DNA from: Cytophagaceae bacterium
GTDB taxonomy: Bacteria > Bacteroidota > Bacteroidia > Cytophagales > Flexibacteraceae
Length of the DNA stretch: 39,548 bases
Direction: 5' to 3'
Assembly: GCA_027490155.1 (NCBI GenBank)
Contig: JAIXYP010000065.1
Span: 1 to 39,548 of the forward strand
Shown: positions 28,669-37,218 of the stretch, one piece after another
How positions within the stretch are numbered: the first letter of the stretch is position 1
How the letters are laid out: every line of letters starts with the position of its first letter
Translations under genes and position numbers: made by a program
The notes under the pieces: generated by a model
The model's input: only the letters and a program-made list of their open reading frames with translations
Databases searched by the model: none
What the model was told of the DNA's origin: nothing

Positions 28669-30822
28669 CTAGTCCCACTTGATAACGAAGGTAGCATCTG
28701 GTCGAAGGGTAATCTGCCAATCTCCAGACTTTTGCTTGCTAATGGTCGCCCCTCCGTATAGGTCCGTGGGCTTCTTGCCAGCCTGACCTTCAAGTAGTAC
28801 TGATGAGGTATTCGTCGTACTTGTATTGGTCAGGATACTAATTTCGGAATTACCAGATTGCATCTGCCGCAAGTAAACATCAGGATTGGCTTGTAGAAAA
28901 TGGGTGCTAGGCAGGGTTTTGGTCTGGGTGCTGACCTTGGCCAATAGGCTTGTGAAGGCCGTTAGACTGACATCAGCATATTGGTCTAGCCCTGCTGGTG
29001 CACCAATCGTGATCACGGTGCCTTTACCCACTTGGCTAACCCAAACGCTATCGCCATAGACCGCACTTAATGACTGATCAGCCAACTTGCGAAGACGCAA
29101 ACGCATGGATTTTAGGCTGTTTGATTTTACAGGAGTATAGTCTTCTACTGCTACTACATCTGCACCCATCAATTGCTTGAGCGGTGAAGTACTAGTATAA
29201 CGTAAGGTTTCGTAGTCGTCGTATAGGCCTGTCAAACCCGTCAAGATTAGCGTACCTCCATTGGTAACAAAACCAAGCATCTGCTCGATCTGGGCATTGG
29301 TCAGGGCCGTGGCATGAGGCAGGATGGCCAGTTTGGCCTGACGGTCTTTGGCGAGCCAGTCCATTTGAGAGACATTAAGGACCTGAGGTGCTACCCCAAG
29401 CCGCTGCAGGCCAAGATAAGTACCTAGGACTGCATTTTTGTGCGCCCGTTGGGTGCGAACTAAGTTGTCGCCTTGGTTGACCTTGGCCCTACCTTGCAGG
29501 ACCATAGTTTCCTGGCTCTGGACAACATATATCTGGGGTAAGACAGGTTTGGCTTCGGCCCAAAGTCCTGGGGTTGCCTTGAGGGATTTGGCCACCTTGC
29601 TAGCGGCCAAAAGGCGTGCCGTTGGGCGGTATTGGTAGTCCACCATGGCCCACTCGCCTGCCTCTGTGCCTTTGAGCCGAGGGTTGAGGCACCAGAAAAT
29701 GGTACGTTGCGCCCCAGCTCCGATGCCTGACCATAGCCACCGCTCGATCTCGGCAGGTGTTGGGGTCAAGGCATTGGTGCCAGTATAGAGGTTAATCCCT
29801 CCCTGCAGCTCCGTTACCCAGAAGGGTTTGCCTTTGGCCGCCCCACGGATATAGTCGCTAACAAACGAAACCCCGTTGCCATATTGGTTACGTTTAAGCG
29901 CATCAAAATGCCAAACCGGATGGACAGAGCACCCTAAAGAGGTGAGAAAATCAGACCATTGGGGTAGGTCATATTTTTCCTGAATGTCCAGCAGGGCATG
30001 CGGATTGATGTGTAGGTCACTTTTAGTGTCATACTTCCTGATTTCGGTAGCAATCCAGCGCATATACCACGTTAGGTGATCTCGCCAAAAGACGTTCCAG
30101 TCCACATAAGCCCCAGGCCAAGTCCAGCCACCACCTGCCCAACTAGGCGAGTATTGGACTGAGTCAAATGAGGTGTAGCTCGTAAGCCAGCTACTATTTA
30201 GGGCCTTGAGGTCGTTGTTGTACTTTGCCTTGAGCCAAGGACCAAATTTGGCTAGAGCCAAGGGGTCAGGACTTGGCAGCTGGCCTGGTTCGTTCATCAG
30301 CATCCAGGTATCGAGGGCTGGGTGGGCACCATAGTGGGTCACGACAGCCTTGATATATTGCGCCTGTGCCGAAAGCTCTTGCTCGGTATGCGCAGCAGCA
30401 CCATCCTGCACCTTATAATAGCCTGTTGGCCCTACGTAAGTTGGCGGTTGGTTGGGCATCAGCGTGGCCACTATCTTGACACCATGCCGTTGGGCAGAAG
30501 CAAAACATTGGTCATAAAGGCCAAAGTCCCACACACCACGGGCGGTTTCCATCCAGTTCCAGACCATGAATAGCCTCGTGACGGGCATATCTAGCTTGGC
30601 TAGGGTCTCAAACTGCTGATCTATTGTTTTGGCATCCATCCCCGGCTCAACCCATATCTGGGCACCTATCTGAGGGACAGTATTCGGTGACCCTAAAGTC
30701 AAGGTTGACTGATGCTCAGGCGTATTAGGTCCCTTTGGGGTAACAGTCTGGGCCAAGGTCCATTCAGTACCTAATGCCAGCAACAAGGCCGAAATCAGGG
30801 CAAAGCGTTTTGTTTGTTTCAT
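28669..30822 (-). CDS. Secreted GH42-like beta-galactosidase family protein
   Basis: 717 residues with a signal peptide (1-25, ending TLAQ). The catalytic TIM barrel shows the clan A pair: acid/base E178 in TWMLMNEPG and probable nucleophile E338 in KPFWVTELQGG. Early barrel strands such as VTRLFMVWNWMETARGVWDF also fit beta-galactosidase GH42. A middle trimerisation-like domain follows (about 425-600; VVQSQETM, AILPHATALTNAQIEQMLGF, GGTLILTG), then a small beta C-terminal domain. GH42 enzymes cleave terminal beta-galactosides, though distant members act on other sugars, so specificity is open. The gene lies 25 bases after the deaminase gene, suggesting co-transcription. Export implies action on extracellular or periplasmic glycans. 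Confidence 0.87.
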   Translation of the reverse strand: MKQTKRFALISALLLALGTEWTLAQTVTPKGPNTPEHQSTLTLGSPNTVPQIGAQIWVEPGMDAKTIDQQFETLAKLDMPVTRLFMVWNWMETARGVWDFGLYDQCFASAQRHGVKIVATLMPNQPPTYVGPTGYYKVQDGAAAHTEQELSAQAQYIKAVVTHYGAHPALDTWMLMNEPGQLPSPDPLALAKFGPWLKAKYNNDLKALNSSWLTSYTSFDSVQYSPSWAGGGWTWPGAYVDWNVFWRDHLTWYMRWIATEIRKYDTKSDLHINPHALLDIQEKYDLPQWSDFLTSLGCSVHPVWHFDALKRNQYGNGVSFVSDYIRGAAKGKPFWVTELQGGINLYTGTNALTPTPAEIERWLWSGIGAGAQRTIFWCLNPRLKGTEAGEWAMVDYQYRPTARLLAASKVAKSLKATPGLWAEAKPVLPQIYVVQSQETMVLQGRAKVNQGDNLVRTQRAHKNAVLGTYLGLQRLGVAPQVLNVSQMDWLAKDRQAKLAILPHATALTNAQIEQMLGFVTNGGTLILTGLTGLYDDYETLRYTSTSPLKQLMGADVVAVEDYTPVKSNSLKSMRLRLRKLADQSLSAVYGDSVWVSQVGKGTVITIGAPAGLDQYADVSLTAFTSLLAKVSTQTKTLPSTHFLQANPDVYLRQMQSGNSEISILTNTSTTNTSSVLLEGQAGKKPTDLYGGATISKQKSGDWQITLRPDATFVIKWD

Positions 30823-30847
30823 TGATTTTGATGGGTGAATCCAGCGT

Positions 30848-31300
30848 TTATAGCTCGCCGATATCTTCGTTCCAGAGTTTGGGTTTGGCCTCGATGAAGT
30901 CCTCCATCATTTTGACGCATTCGGGTAGATCTAGGTCAATTACCTCCACCCCATGGGACTCCATAAAGGCTCGTGCCCCCGGGAAAGTGCGGCTTTCGCC
31001 CACAATCACCTTCGGGATTTTGAACTGAACAATCGTCCCTGCACACATATAGCATGGCATCAAGGTGCTGTAGATAACAGTGTCCTTATAGCTACCTACC
31101 CTACCAGCATTAAAGAGGCAATCCATCTCACCATGGAGGATCGGGTTGTCCTCTTGAACACGTTTGTTATGCCCACTCGCAACAAGTTTGCCAGCCTTAA
31201 CAAGGGCAGAGCCAATCGGGATTCCGCCTTCAGCTAGTCCTTTTAGGGCCTCGTCAATGGCAGCACGCATAAACTGATCTGGTTGGGCTTCGAGGGCCAT
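30848..31300 (-). CDS. Fcy1-type cytosine deaminase
   Basis: I choose the ATG at 31300 (MALEAQPDQF) over 31348 because the earlier 16 residues look unrelated, giving 150 residues. The zinc site is complete: H56-x-E58 (LHGEMD) and P82-C83-x-x-C86 (MPCYMC). Several stretches recall yeast cytosine deaminase Fcy1 from memory: EGGIPIG, GHN (N45), HGEMDCLFNAGR, YKDTVIYSTL and especially the C-terminal FIEAKPKLWNEDIGEL. There W143 and D146 sit where Fcy1 has its substrate-clamping W152 and D155. Function would be hydrolytic deamination of cytosine, or of a close analogue such as isocytosine, to uracil in the cytoplasm. It is the first gene of the minus-strand cluster. A tRNA or guanine deaminase role is less likely given the C-terminus. 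Confidence 0.85.
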   Translation of the reverse strand: MALEAQPDQFMRAAIDEALKGLAEGGIPIGSALVKAGKLVASGHNKRVQEDNPILHGEMDCLFNAGRVGSYKDTVIYSTLMPCYMCAGTIVQFKIPKVIVGESRTFPGARAFMESHGVEVIDLDLPECVKMMEDFIEAKPKLWNEDIGEL

Positions 31301-31722
31301 AATTGAGGTGTTATATAAGGTGACTATAAATGTGCTTTGGCCAGACATTCTAAACTAATATGGAGCAAAGGGTCCATATTGAACTGTTGATGCTCATGTA
31401 CTTGTTTTCTGCCAAGATAGCTGCAATAAAAGCATATTTGGCGTGTTTTCGGCATGTCAGCAGGCCCAACTTAACCACAATCTGGTTGGTATGACCAACC
31501 CTAGGGGTCTGGAACAAGCCCTGTATCTGAATGATTTGGACCAATAGGTGAAGGGCATCAGCAGGTCAAATATTTTTTCGGCAATGTGGGCTTCTGTGCA
31601 ATCAGAAAATAGCCTATATTTATCGAACGACAAGCGCGCTTTAGGTTCGCCAACCTGCTTTTGGCAACAATCGTAGGGTCATAGGCGTTGTTTATCAGCA
31701 AACCAGCTTGGCCGTTTGGTGT
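31301..31722. other. Divergent gap between deaminase and TPR gene
   Basis: About 420 bases with no gene I accept. A 64-codon minus-strand frame (31350-31544) has no recognisable features. A perfect inverted repeat, GGTTGGT-ATG-ACCAACC (31484-31500), is a candidate operator for the deaminase cluster. For the TPR gene, a TATATTTA near 31613 resembles a -7 box with one mismatch. Confidence 0.4.
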
Positions 31723-32259
31723 ATGGAAGTTTTTATCCTATTGGTACTGATGGGGCTCTATATCGGCCTCAAAGTCTTTATGGGCGGTGCCGCCGACCCC
31801 ATTGGGCGTGACAAACGCAAATACAAAGCTGGCCTTCGGTTTATCGACAACCGAGAGTTTGATAAGGGATTTGTTTACTTCAACGCCATGATCAGCGAGA
31901 ATCCACGTTCGGCCTCTGCATGGCTATACCGTGGTCGTTGCCAACAAGGGCTTGGTAACCAATATGCTGCCATAGCGGACTATACCAAAGCTTCCGAAAT
32001 TGACTACAACGTCGCCGAGGCTTTCTTGCTCAAAGCCAAACTCCTACTACACCTTGATGAAGTCGAGCAAGCTCTCGAGGCTGCCGAAAAAGCCGTCTGG
32101 CATCTACGCAACAATGGCGAAGCCTACACCGTCCGTGGTGAGATATTGGCCAAACTAGGCCAGAATGGCAAAGCAGTGATGGACTTCCGCAAAGCAATCA
32201 GTCTAGGCGACGAAAATGCCAACTTTATCCTCCGCAACCAATTCAACTTGCAAGGATAG
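31723..32259 (+). CDS. Membrane-anchored TPR protein
   Basis: The open frame could start at TTG 31708, but the ATG at 31723 (MEVFILLVLMGLYIGLKVFM) gives a better N-terminus and 178 residues. A single membrane helix (about 2-20) is followed by three to four tetratricopeptide repeats: EFDKGFVYFNAMISENPRSA, then AWLYRGRCQQGLGNQYAAIA, AFLLKAKLLLHLDEVEQALE, and AYTVRGEILAKLGQNGKAVM. TPRs bind protein partners. There is no catalytic domain. Orientation is divergent from the deaminase cluster and convergent with the NR kinase gene. The partner and process are unknown. Confidence 0.8.
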   Translation: MEVFILLVLMGLYIGLKVFMGGAADPIGRDKRKYKAGLRFIDNREFDKGFVYFNAMISENPRSASAWLYRGRCQQGLGNQYAAIADYTKASEIDYNVAEAFLLKAKLLLHLDEVEQALEAAEKAVWHLRNNGEAYTVRGEILAKLGQNGKAVMDFRKAISLGDENANFILRNQFNLQG

Positions 32260-32301
32260 CCATTACTTGACTGGTAAGCCCATCTCTAGGATTTTGGGGG
32301 T

Positions 32302-32850
32302 TTAAACACCAGCAAGGTCTAGGTCTTTGGCCAAGTCTGCAACCGAAAATTTGGTGGCATCCACCGCACGGTACGGGATATCAAATTGCCGCAACACTTG
32401 CTGATATTGTTCAAAAAAATAGTCCTGCAAGTCTGGGTGTTCCCGCAGTGGATCTTCCTGCCAAGGTAAGGTTGGTGCGCAAAGCAAAGTGAGGTCATAA
32501 CGTCGCCCGGCCAAGGCATCAGTGATCCAGTCAGGCACGCGGTTGTACGAATGCTGCAGCCAAACATAGAACACAACCAAGTTGGTATCACAGACCAATA
32601 CCGGCCTTACATCTGCTAGTTGCTGCCGAGCCATTGCATCCTCCATGATCACCTGCCCTCGGGCCATCATCACAACCTCTGGCTCAGAATATTTAGGGCC
32701 AGCGGCATCTAGGTAATAGCGTGCAAATTCAGGGACCCATAGGCAGCCTAGTTGGTGGGCCAAACTGACTGATAGAGTCGTTTTGCCAGTGGACTCACCC
32801 CCTACAATGGCTATCCTGTAAACAGCTCTTTTTTCGATATCAGGTATCAT
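32302..32850 (-). CDS. NadR-like nicotinamide riboside kinase
   Basis: The 182-residue P-loop protein has Walker A GGESTGKT (17-24), then WVPEFARYYL, a stretch typical of the ribosylnicotinamide kinase domain of NadR, and VLVCDTNLVVFYVW with a Walker-B-like Asp. It lacks the N-terminal HTH and the adenylyltransferase domain of enterobacterial NadR, so it should only phosphorylate nicotinamide riboside to NMN. The gene follows pnuC by 27 bases on the same strand. Uptake and phosphorylation by PnuC plus this kinase form a standard NAD salvage pair, which supports the assignment. It is cytoplasmic. Confidence 0.9.
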   Translation of the reverse strand: MIPDIEKRAVYRIAIVGGESTGKTTLSVSLAHQLGCLWVPEFARYYLDAAGPKYSEPEVVMMARGQVIMEDAMARQQLADVRPVLVCDTNLVVFYVWLQHSYNRVPDWITDALAGRRYDLTLLCAPTLPWQEDPLREHPDLQDYFFEQYQQVLRQFDIPYRAVDATKFSVADLAKDLDLAGV

Positions 32851-32877
32851 TAATTAGCAGTATCAGGGTTGGAAGGT

Positions 32878-33486
32878 TTAAGCGGATTGACGCTGGCGGT
32901 GTTGACGTGCAAGGTCTTGCCAGTTGAGCGCACCACGGATGGCCAAAAGCAATAAGGCCACATAGAGCAACATATAGGTATAACTCCCCGTGAGTTGAAA
33001 CAAGACAATCGAAACCACATTCACCAACACCCAAAGCCACCAAGAGGCTATGTACTTGCGTGTTTGCCACCATTGGGCTACCATGCTGGTCGCCAGCAGG
33101 AAAGCATCGATGCCTGGTGCCTGTCCATTAAGAGTTTCTAAAAGATACCAACAAGCAGGCCACACCAATCCTAGGCCTACCATGCTACTCCAGAAGACCA
33201 CACCAGACATAAGTTCTGGCACAAAATCTTGATCTGGCTGACCTTGGGGTTGCTGCCAAGACCACCAACCGTAAACAGAGCTGACGGCAAAATAGACTTG
33301 CAAAACTACCTGACCATAAAGGGCATTGAGGTAGCAAAACACCCCCATAATCAGGATGCCAAGCAACCCTGTAAGCCAGCCCAAGCGTTGGCCCTTGGTC
33401 AGGGCCCAAATACCATGAAGGCTCAAGGCCGACCCAATGATTTCGAGTATTGTGTCTAGATATAAATGCACGGTACAAATATGCAA
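32878..33486 (-). CDS. pnuC: PnuC-family nicotinamide riboside transporter
   Basis: 202 residues, almost wholly hydrophobic with about seven membrane helices. The stretches YFAVSSVYGWWSW and, further on, LLATSMVAQWWQTRKYIASW with WWLWVLVNVVSI are hallmarks of PnuC transporters. They move unphosphorylated vitamin by facilitated diffusion and trap it by phosphorylation. The kinase gene directly downstream argues for nicotinamide riboside rather than thiamine (PnuT). The start at 33486 lies head-to-head with comM, 94 bases from the comM start, so the two promoters share this small gap. A slightly later start is possible. Confidence 0.92.
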   Translation of the reverse strand: MHICTVHLYLDTILEIIGSALSLHGIWALTKGQRLGWLTGLLGILIMGVFCYLNALYGQVVLQVYFAVSSVYGWWSWQQPQGQPDQDFVPELMSGVVFWSSMVGLGLVWPACWYLLETLNGQAPGIDAFLLATSMVAQWWQTRKYIASWWLWVLVNVVSIVLFQLTGSYTYMLLYVALLLLAIRGALNWQDLARQHRQRQSA

Positions 33487-33580
33487 GCCTTGCAGCCGTT
33501 TGCACTATATTAGCCCTCAAATAGTCGGTGATCAGCACATCATTTCTGACCACACAACCCTAAATATTGTTGTTTTTGAT

Positions 33581-35122
33581 ATGGAGCTAGCCAAACTCTA
33601 TGGCAGTGCCGTCCAGGGTGTCAGTGCGATCACGATCACCATTGAGGTGACCGTGACCTCGGGCCAACACCTATTCATCGTGGGCCTGCCAGATGGTGCG
33701 GTCAAGGAAAGTGAGCAGCGCGTGGAGTCAGCACTCAAACATAGTCGCTTCATCATGCCACGTCATAAGGTGGTCATCAACATGGCCCCAGCTAATATCC
33801 GGAAGGAAGGCAGCGCTTACGACTTACCGATTGCAATCGGCATCTTGATCGCGAGTGGACAGCTGGATAGCTCCATCAACGAACAATATCTAGTTATGGG
33901 CGAACTGGCCCTTGACGGCGAATTACGTCCCATCAAAGGAGCCCTGCCAATCGCGATCGAGGCCCGCAAAAACAACTTCAAGGGGTTCATCCTCCCGATA
34001 GCCAACGCCAACGAAGCTGCTATCGTGTCCAACCTTGACATCATAGGCGTTCAGAACCTGAAACAGGCCGCTGACTTCTTGGCTGGCAAAATTCAGATCG
34101 AACCCACCGTCAAGGATACAAGGGCACTATTTGCTCAGTCTCAAGCTGAATACACCGCTGACTTTGCAGATGTACAAGGCCAAGAAAATATCAAACGCGC
34201 ACTGGAGATTGCAGCTGCTGGTGGACATAACGTCATCATGATTGGCCCACCTGGTGCTGGCAAAACCATGTTGGCCAAACGCCTCAGCAGCATATTGCCA
34301 CCGCTTTCCCTCAACGAGGCCCTCGAAACCACCAAGATCCACTCTGTCGCTGGCAAGCTAGGTGTCGATGCCTCCTTAATTGCCAATCGTCCATTCCGTG
34401 CCCCTCACCATACCGTATCCGACGCTGCCTTAGTTGGTGGTGGTAGCAATCCGCAACCCGGTGAGATCTCGTTAGCCCATAATGGTGTCTTGTTCTTAGA
34501 CGAGTTACCTGAGTTCAAACGCACCGTGCTTGAGGTCATGCGCCAACCATTGGAAGAGCGACGCGTGACCATCTCAAGGGCTAAAGTAGCTGTGGACTTC
34601 CCTGCCAACTTTATGTTGGTCGCAAGTATGAACCCCTGCCCATGCGGATTCTATAACCACCCCGAAAAAGAATGCGTATGCCAGGCGGGTGTCGTCCAAC
34701 GCTACCTCAACAAGGTCAGTGGCCCCTTGCTGGACCGCATTGATCTGCATATTGAGGTCACACCCGTTACGTTTGATGCCATGACGGCTAACGTCAAAAA
34801 CGAACGTAGTAACGAAATTAGGGATCGAGTCATCAGAGCGCGAGACGTCCAGACTGAACGCTTCAAAACCCATCAAGGTATCTATTGCAACGCCATGATG
34901 CCTAGCCAAATGGTTAAGGACATTTGTAATATCTCTGAAGCTGGAAAGGCATTGCTCCGCACAGCGATGGAGCGTTTGGGACTCTCTGCCCGTGCTTATG
35001 ATCGTATCCTGAAAGTATCTCGCACCATCGCCGACCTCGCCGGCACTGAAGAAATCAAAATCGAACACCTGGCCGAGGCCATCCAGTATCGCAGTTTGGA
35101 CCGAAGTGGTTGGGCCGGGTAA
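33581..35122 (+). CDS. comM: YifB/ComM family Mg-chelatase-like AAA+ ATPase
   Basis: The frame opens at 33437, but I choose the ATG at 33581 (MELAKLYGSAVQGVSA), the normal family start, giving 513 residues. The N-terminal ChlI-like domain (1-170) includes FIVGLPDGAVKESEQRV and KEGSAYDLPIAIGIL. The AAA+ domain has Walker A GPPGAGKT (222-229), Walker B in VLFLDELPEF, sensor SMNPCPCGF, and a cysteine cluster (CPCGFYNHPEKECVC). The C-terminal lid includes ARAYDRILKVSRTIADL. In competent bacteria ComM is a helicase that promotes branch migration during natural transformation. Whether this organism is competent is unknown. It is convergent with the TPR-HTH gene. Confidence 0.94.
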   Translation: MELAKLYGSAVQGVSAITITIEVTVTSGQHLFIVGLPDGAVKESEQRVESALKHSRFIMPRHKVVINMAPANIRKEGSAYDLPIAIGILIASGQLDSSINEQYLVMGELALDGELRPIKGALPIAIEARKNNFKGFILPIANANEAAIVSNLDIIGVQNLKQAADFLAGKIQIEPTVKDTRALFAQSQAEYTADFADVQGQENIKRALEIAAAGGHNVIMIGPPGAGKTMLAKRLSSILPPLSLNEALETTKIHSVAGKLGVDASLIANRPFRAPHHTVSDAALVGGGSNPQPGEISLAHNGVLFLDELPEFKRTVLEVMRQPLEERRVTISRAKVAVDFPANFMLVASMNPCPCGFYNHPEKECVCQAGVVQRYLNKVSGPLLDRIDLHIEVTPVTFDAMTANVKNERSNEIRDRVIRARDVQTERFKTHQGIYCNAMMPSQMVKDICNISEAGKALLRTAMERLGLSARAYDRILKVSRTIADLAGTEEIKIEHLAEAIQYRSLDRSGWAG

Positions 35123-35143
35123 GGGTGATGCTAGTAGGCTAGT

Positions 35144-36982
35144 TTACAAACCTTCGATCCAGGCATTTAAGTCCTGATCATCAGCCAAACGCAGTTTTTT
35201 GCGTAACCGTGTCCTTACGTTCCTCAGGCTTCCGTCAGTTACGGACATCAATGTTGCGATCTCCTTATGGCCAATCTTCATCTTGATGTAAGATGCCACC
35301 CTGAGATCATTGAGGGTTAGCTCGTCGGTGATCTGACTAAGCTTGATAAAAAAGTCTGGGTGGACTTCTTCAAAATGGCGTTTGAACTGCCCCCACCCAT
35401 CATCTTCGTTCATGAATCCTTTAAGCTTATCAAGTTGTTCGCGCAACGGAGGCGGCAATCGTCTGCTTGCATCAGTCTGCTGGACAATTGTTTCCAATAG
35501 CTGGTTCTTCCGGATTTGAAATGCGGTAGTGGCGGCGAGTTCACGTTGTTTGAAACTCAATGATTCCTCCAAGGCTTGTGCTTTTTGTTGCAACAATTCG
35601 TTCTGGATCATGACCAACTGCGCAGCCTTAGTATCGATGGATTGTTGAAGCTCATTTGCCTCCAACCTGAGGGCCATTGCTTGTGCTTTCTTTCGGGATA
35701 AGTGCCAACGATAGATTAGGATAACCACCAACAGGGTTGCACAGATCAAAGCAACGACCAGAGACAATAACTCGATGATCCGGCTATCCTTCTCCAATAA
35801 AAGTTGCGCTTTTAGTTTTTCGTTTTGTCGGGTTCGCTCTGAGGCGCGATACTGACTTTCTAGCCCTACGATTTTGGCCTGCTGTTCTGCATTCAGGATT
35901 GAGTCCTTGAGGTTGTTATGCTGCTTCAGAAAATCAAACGCAGCGGTCGGATCACCATTGAGCCTGGCCCAAGTGGCCAAGCTATTGAGCCAATCGAGAC
36001 GCATGGCTGGTGATATCGCTTGTGCGTAGGTCAGGAAAGTGGCACGCGAGTATTGTATTGCGCGGCCTATCTGACCTAACTTAATCATCGCCTTGGCAGC
36101 CATGTAACGATGCTGCAGAATGGCGTCTGGGCCAACCTTCCACTTGGTACTATCCTGAAGGTCAAGGCTAATGCTAAGAGCCTCCTTTGCATTCCCTTGA
36201 CCATATAGTACCTCTGCTTCGTTGATCAAGACGTCATTGAGGAAAACATGCTCATTGGTTTTAGCGGCTAGATCTTTGGCAAGGGCGATATAGTGTAAAG
36301 CGGTATCGTACTGAGCATTTCGGTTGGCTAAGTCAATAAGGTGGATATAAGCATACAGATAAGGCTTCGGATTCTGTTGTTGGCGTGCAACCGACAAAGC
36401 CTGACGATAATAGTCTAGCACCTGATCCTTATGGCCAAATCGCCCTAAGGTTACCCCCATTATGGTTAAGGCTTTAGACTCAAGGTCGTATTTATGATGT
36501 AGACGCGCCTCGACCATAAAGGCCCGAGCGAAACTAAACCCCTTGTCAAATTTACCAATTTGGTTGTAGAGGACCGCCTTTTCGTGATACAGACGCATCC
36601 GGTCCTTCGGGAGTAGCCTGACCCGGCCTCGCATGGCATGGTCTAGGTAGGTCATGGCTGTGTCATGCTTGCGCCTTGTGAGGTAAAGCATCCCGATATG
36701 CAGGTTGATTACCTGAAGGACCGAGTCCTTTAGGAAACTAGTCTCCATCTCTTGGAGCTTCTGCTTGATGGTGGGAGCCTGCCTCAGATAATCATCCGAA
36801 CCAATTTGAGATTGGCCTGCTGCTTCCCACAAAGTTTGCTCCTGGGCTCGAAGTCCGAAGGTTAGCTGCTCAGACGATTGGGCCTTTACCTCAAAAGCTA
36901 CCAACAAGATGATACCTAAGTAACTAAACCTCAGCAAAAATGAAGTCCTATGCAATGAGTTCCATTTAGATATCCAGATCAT
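35144..36982 (-). CDS. TPR-transmembrane-HTH transcriptional regulator
   Basis: The 612-residue protein has a signal peptide or first membrane segment (about 15-35, ending VKAQ), a region of about seven TPR-like helices (60-390), a membrane helix (about 405-425; LSLVVALICATLLVVILIYRW), a coiled coil (430-500) and a C-terminal LuxR-like helix-turn-helix (about 546-612). The HTH contains LTLNDLRVASYIKMKIGHKE and the recognition-like SLRNVRTRLRKKL. The layout is a one-piece membrane sensor: TPRs in the periplasm, HTH in the cytoplasm. This family is common in Bacteroidota and its ligands are mostly unknown. It is divergent from the right-edge propeller protein, a possible target. No kinase or receiver domain is present. 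Confidence 0.88.
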   Translation of the reverse strand: MIWISKWNSLHRTSFLLRFSYLGIILLVAFEVKAQSSEQLTFGLRAQEQTLWEAAGQSQIGSDDYLRQAPTIKQKLQEMETSFLKDSVLQVINLHIGMLYLTRRKHDTAMTYLDHAMRGRVRLLPKDRMRLYHEKAVLYNQIGKFDKGFSFARAFMVEARLHHKYDLESKALTIMGVTLGRFGHKDQVLDYYRQALSVARQQQNPKPYLYAYIHLIDLANRNAQYDTALHYIALAKDLAAKTNEHVFLNDVLINEAEVLYGQGNAKEALSISLDLQDSTKWKVGPDAILQHRYMAAKAMIKLGQIGRAIQYSRATFLTYAQAISPAMRLDWLNSLATWARLNGDPTAAFDFLKQHNNLKDSILNAEQQAKIVGLESQYRASERTRQNEKLKAQLLLEKDSRIIELLSLVVALICATLLVVILIYRWHLSRKKAQAMALRLEANELQQSIDTKAAQLVMIQNELLQQKAQALEESLSFKQRELAATTAFQIRKNQLLETIVQQTDASRRLPPPLREQLDKLKGFMNEDDGWGQFKRHFEEVHPDFFIKLSQITDELTLNDLRVASYIKMKIGHKEIATLMSVTDGSLRNVRTRLRKKLRLADDQDLNAWIEGL

Positions 36983-36987
36983 GAAGC

Positions 36988-36995
36988 AAATTTAC
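36988..36995 (-). promoter_or_regulatory. -7-like box next to start of TPR-HTH gene
   Basis: On the minus strand this reads TAAATTTG, matching TAnnTTTG, but it lies only 5 bases before the ATG. If real, the mRNA would be nearly leaderless. No TTG at a suitable distance upstream was seen. Confidence 0.3.
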
Positions 36996-37218
36996 TATGA
37001 CTGGTTCGTCAAAACCTAACACTCATTCAGGTGCCGCTATGACACAATTTTTGTTTAAATATTACCTACAAAATCCTCATTAACAGAATATTAAGTACAA
37101 TACATCACACCCCTATGACAATTTTATGACCAAAAATTTCCATTAATTTCAGCACCACGAACAGCCCGCCTAATTAGCTTAGGGGCAGTCGATCTGACAT
37201 TCCAACCACCTGAATAAT

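Noticed and set aside
31350-31544. 64-codon minus-strand ORF upstream of the deaminase
   Set aside because: No motif or family resemblance, and it overlaps the likely regulatory region.
33185-33553. 122-codon minus-strand ORF overlapping pnuC
   Set aside because: It is a shadow frame of pnuC, whose own frame has hallmark transporter motifs.
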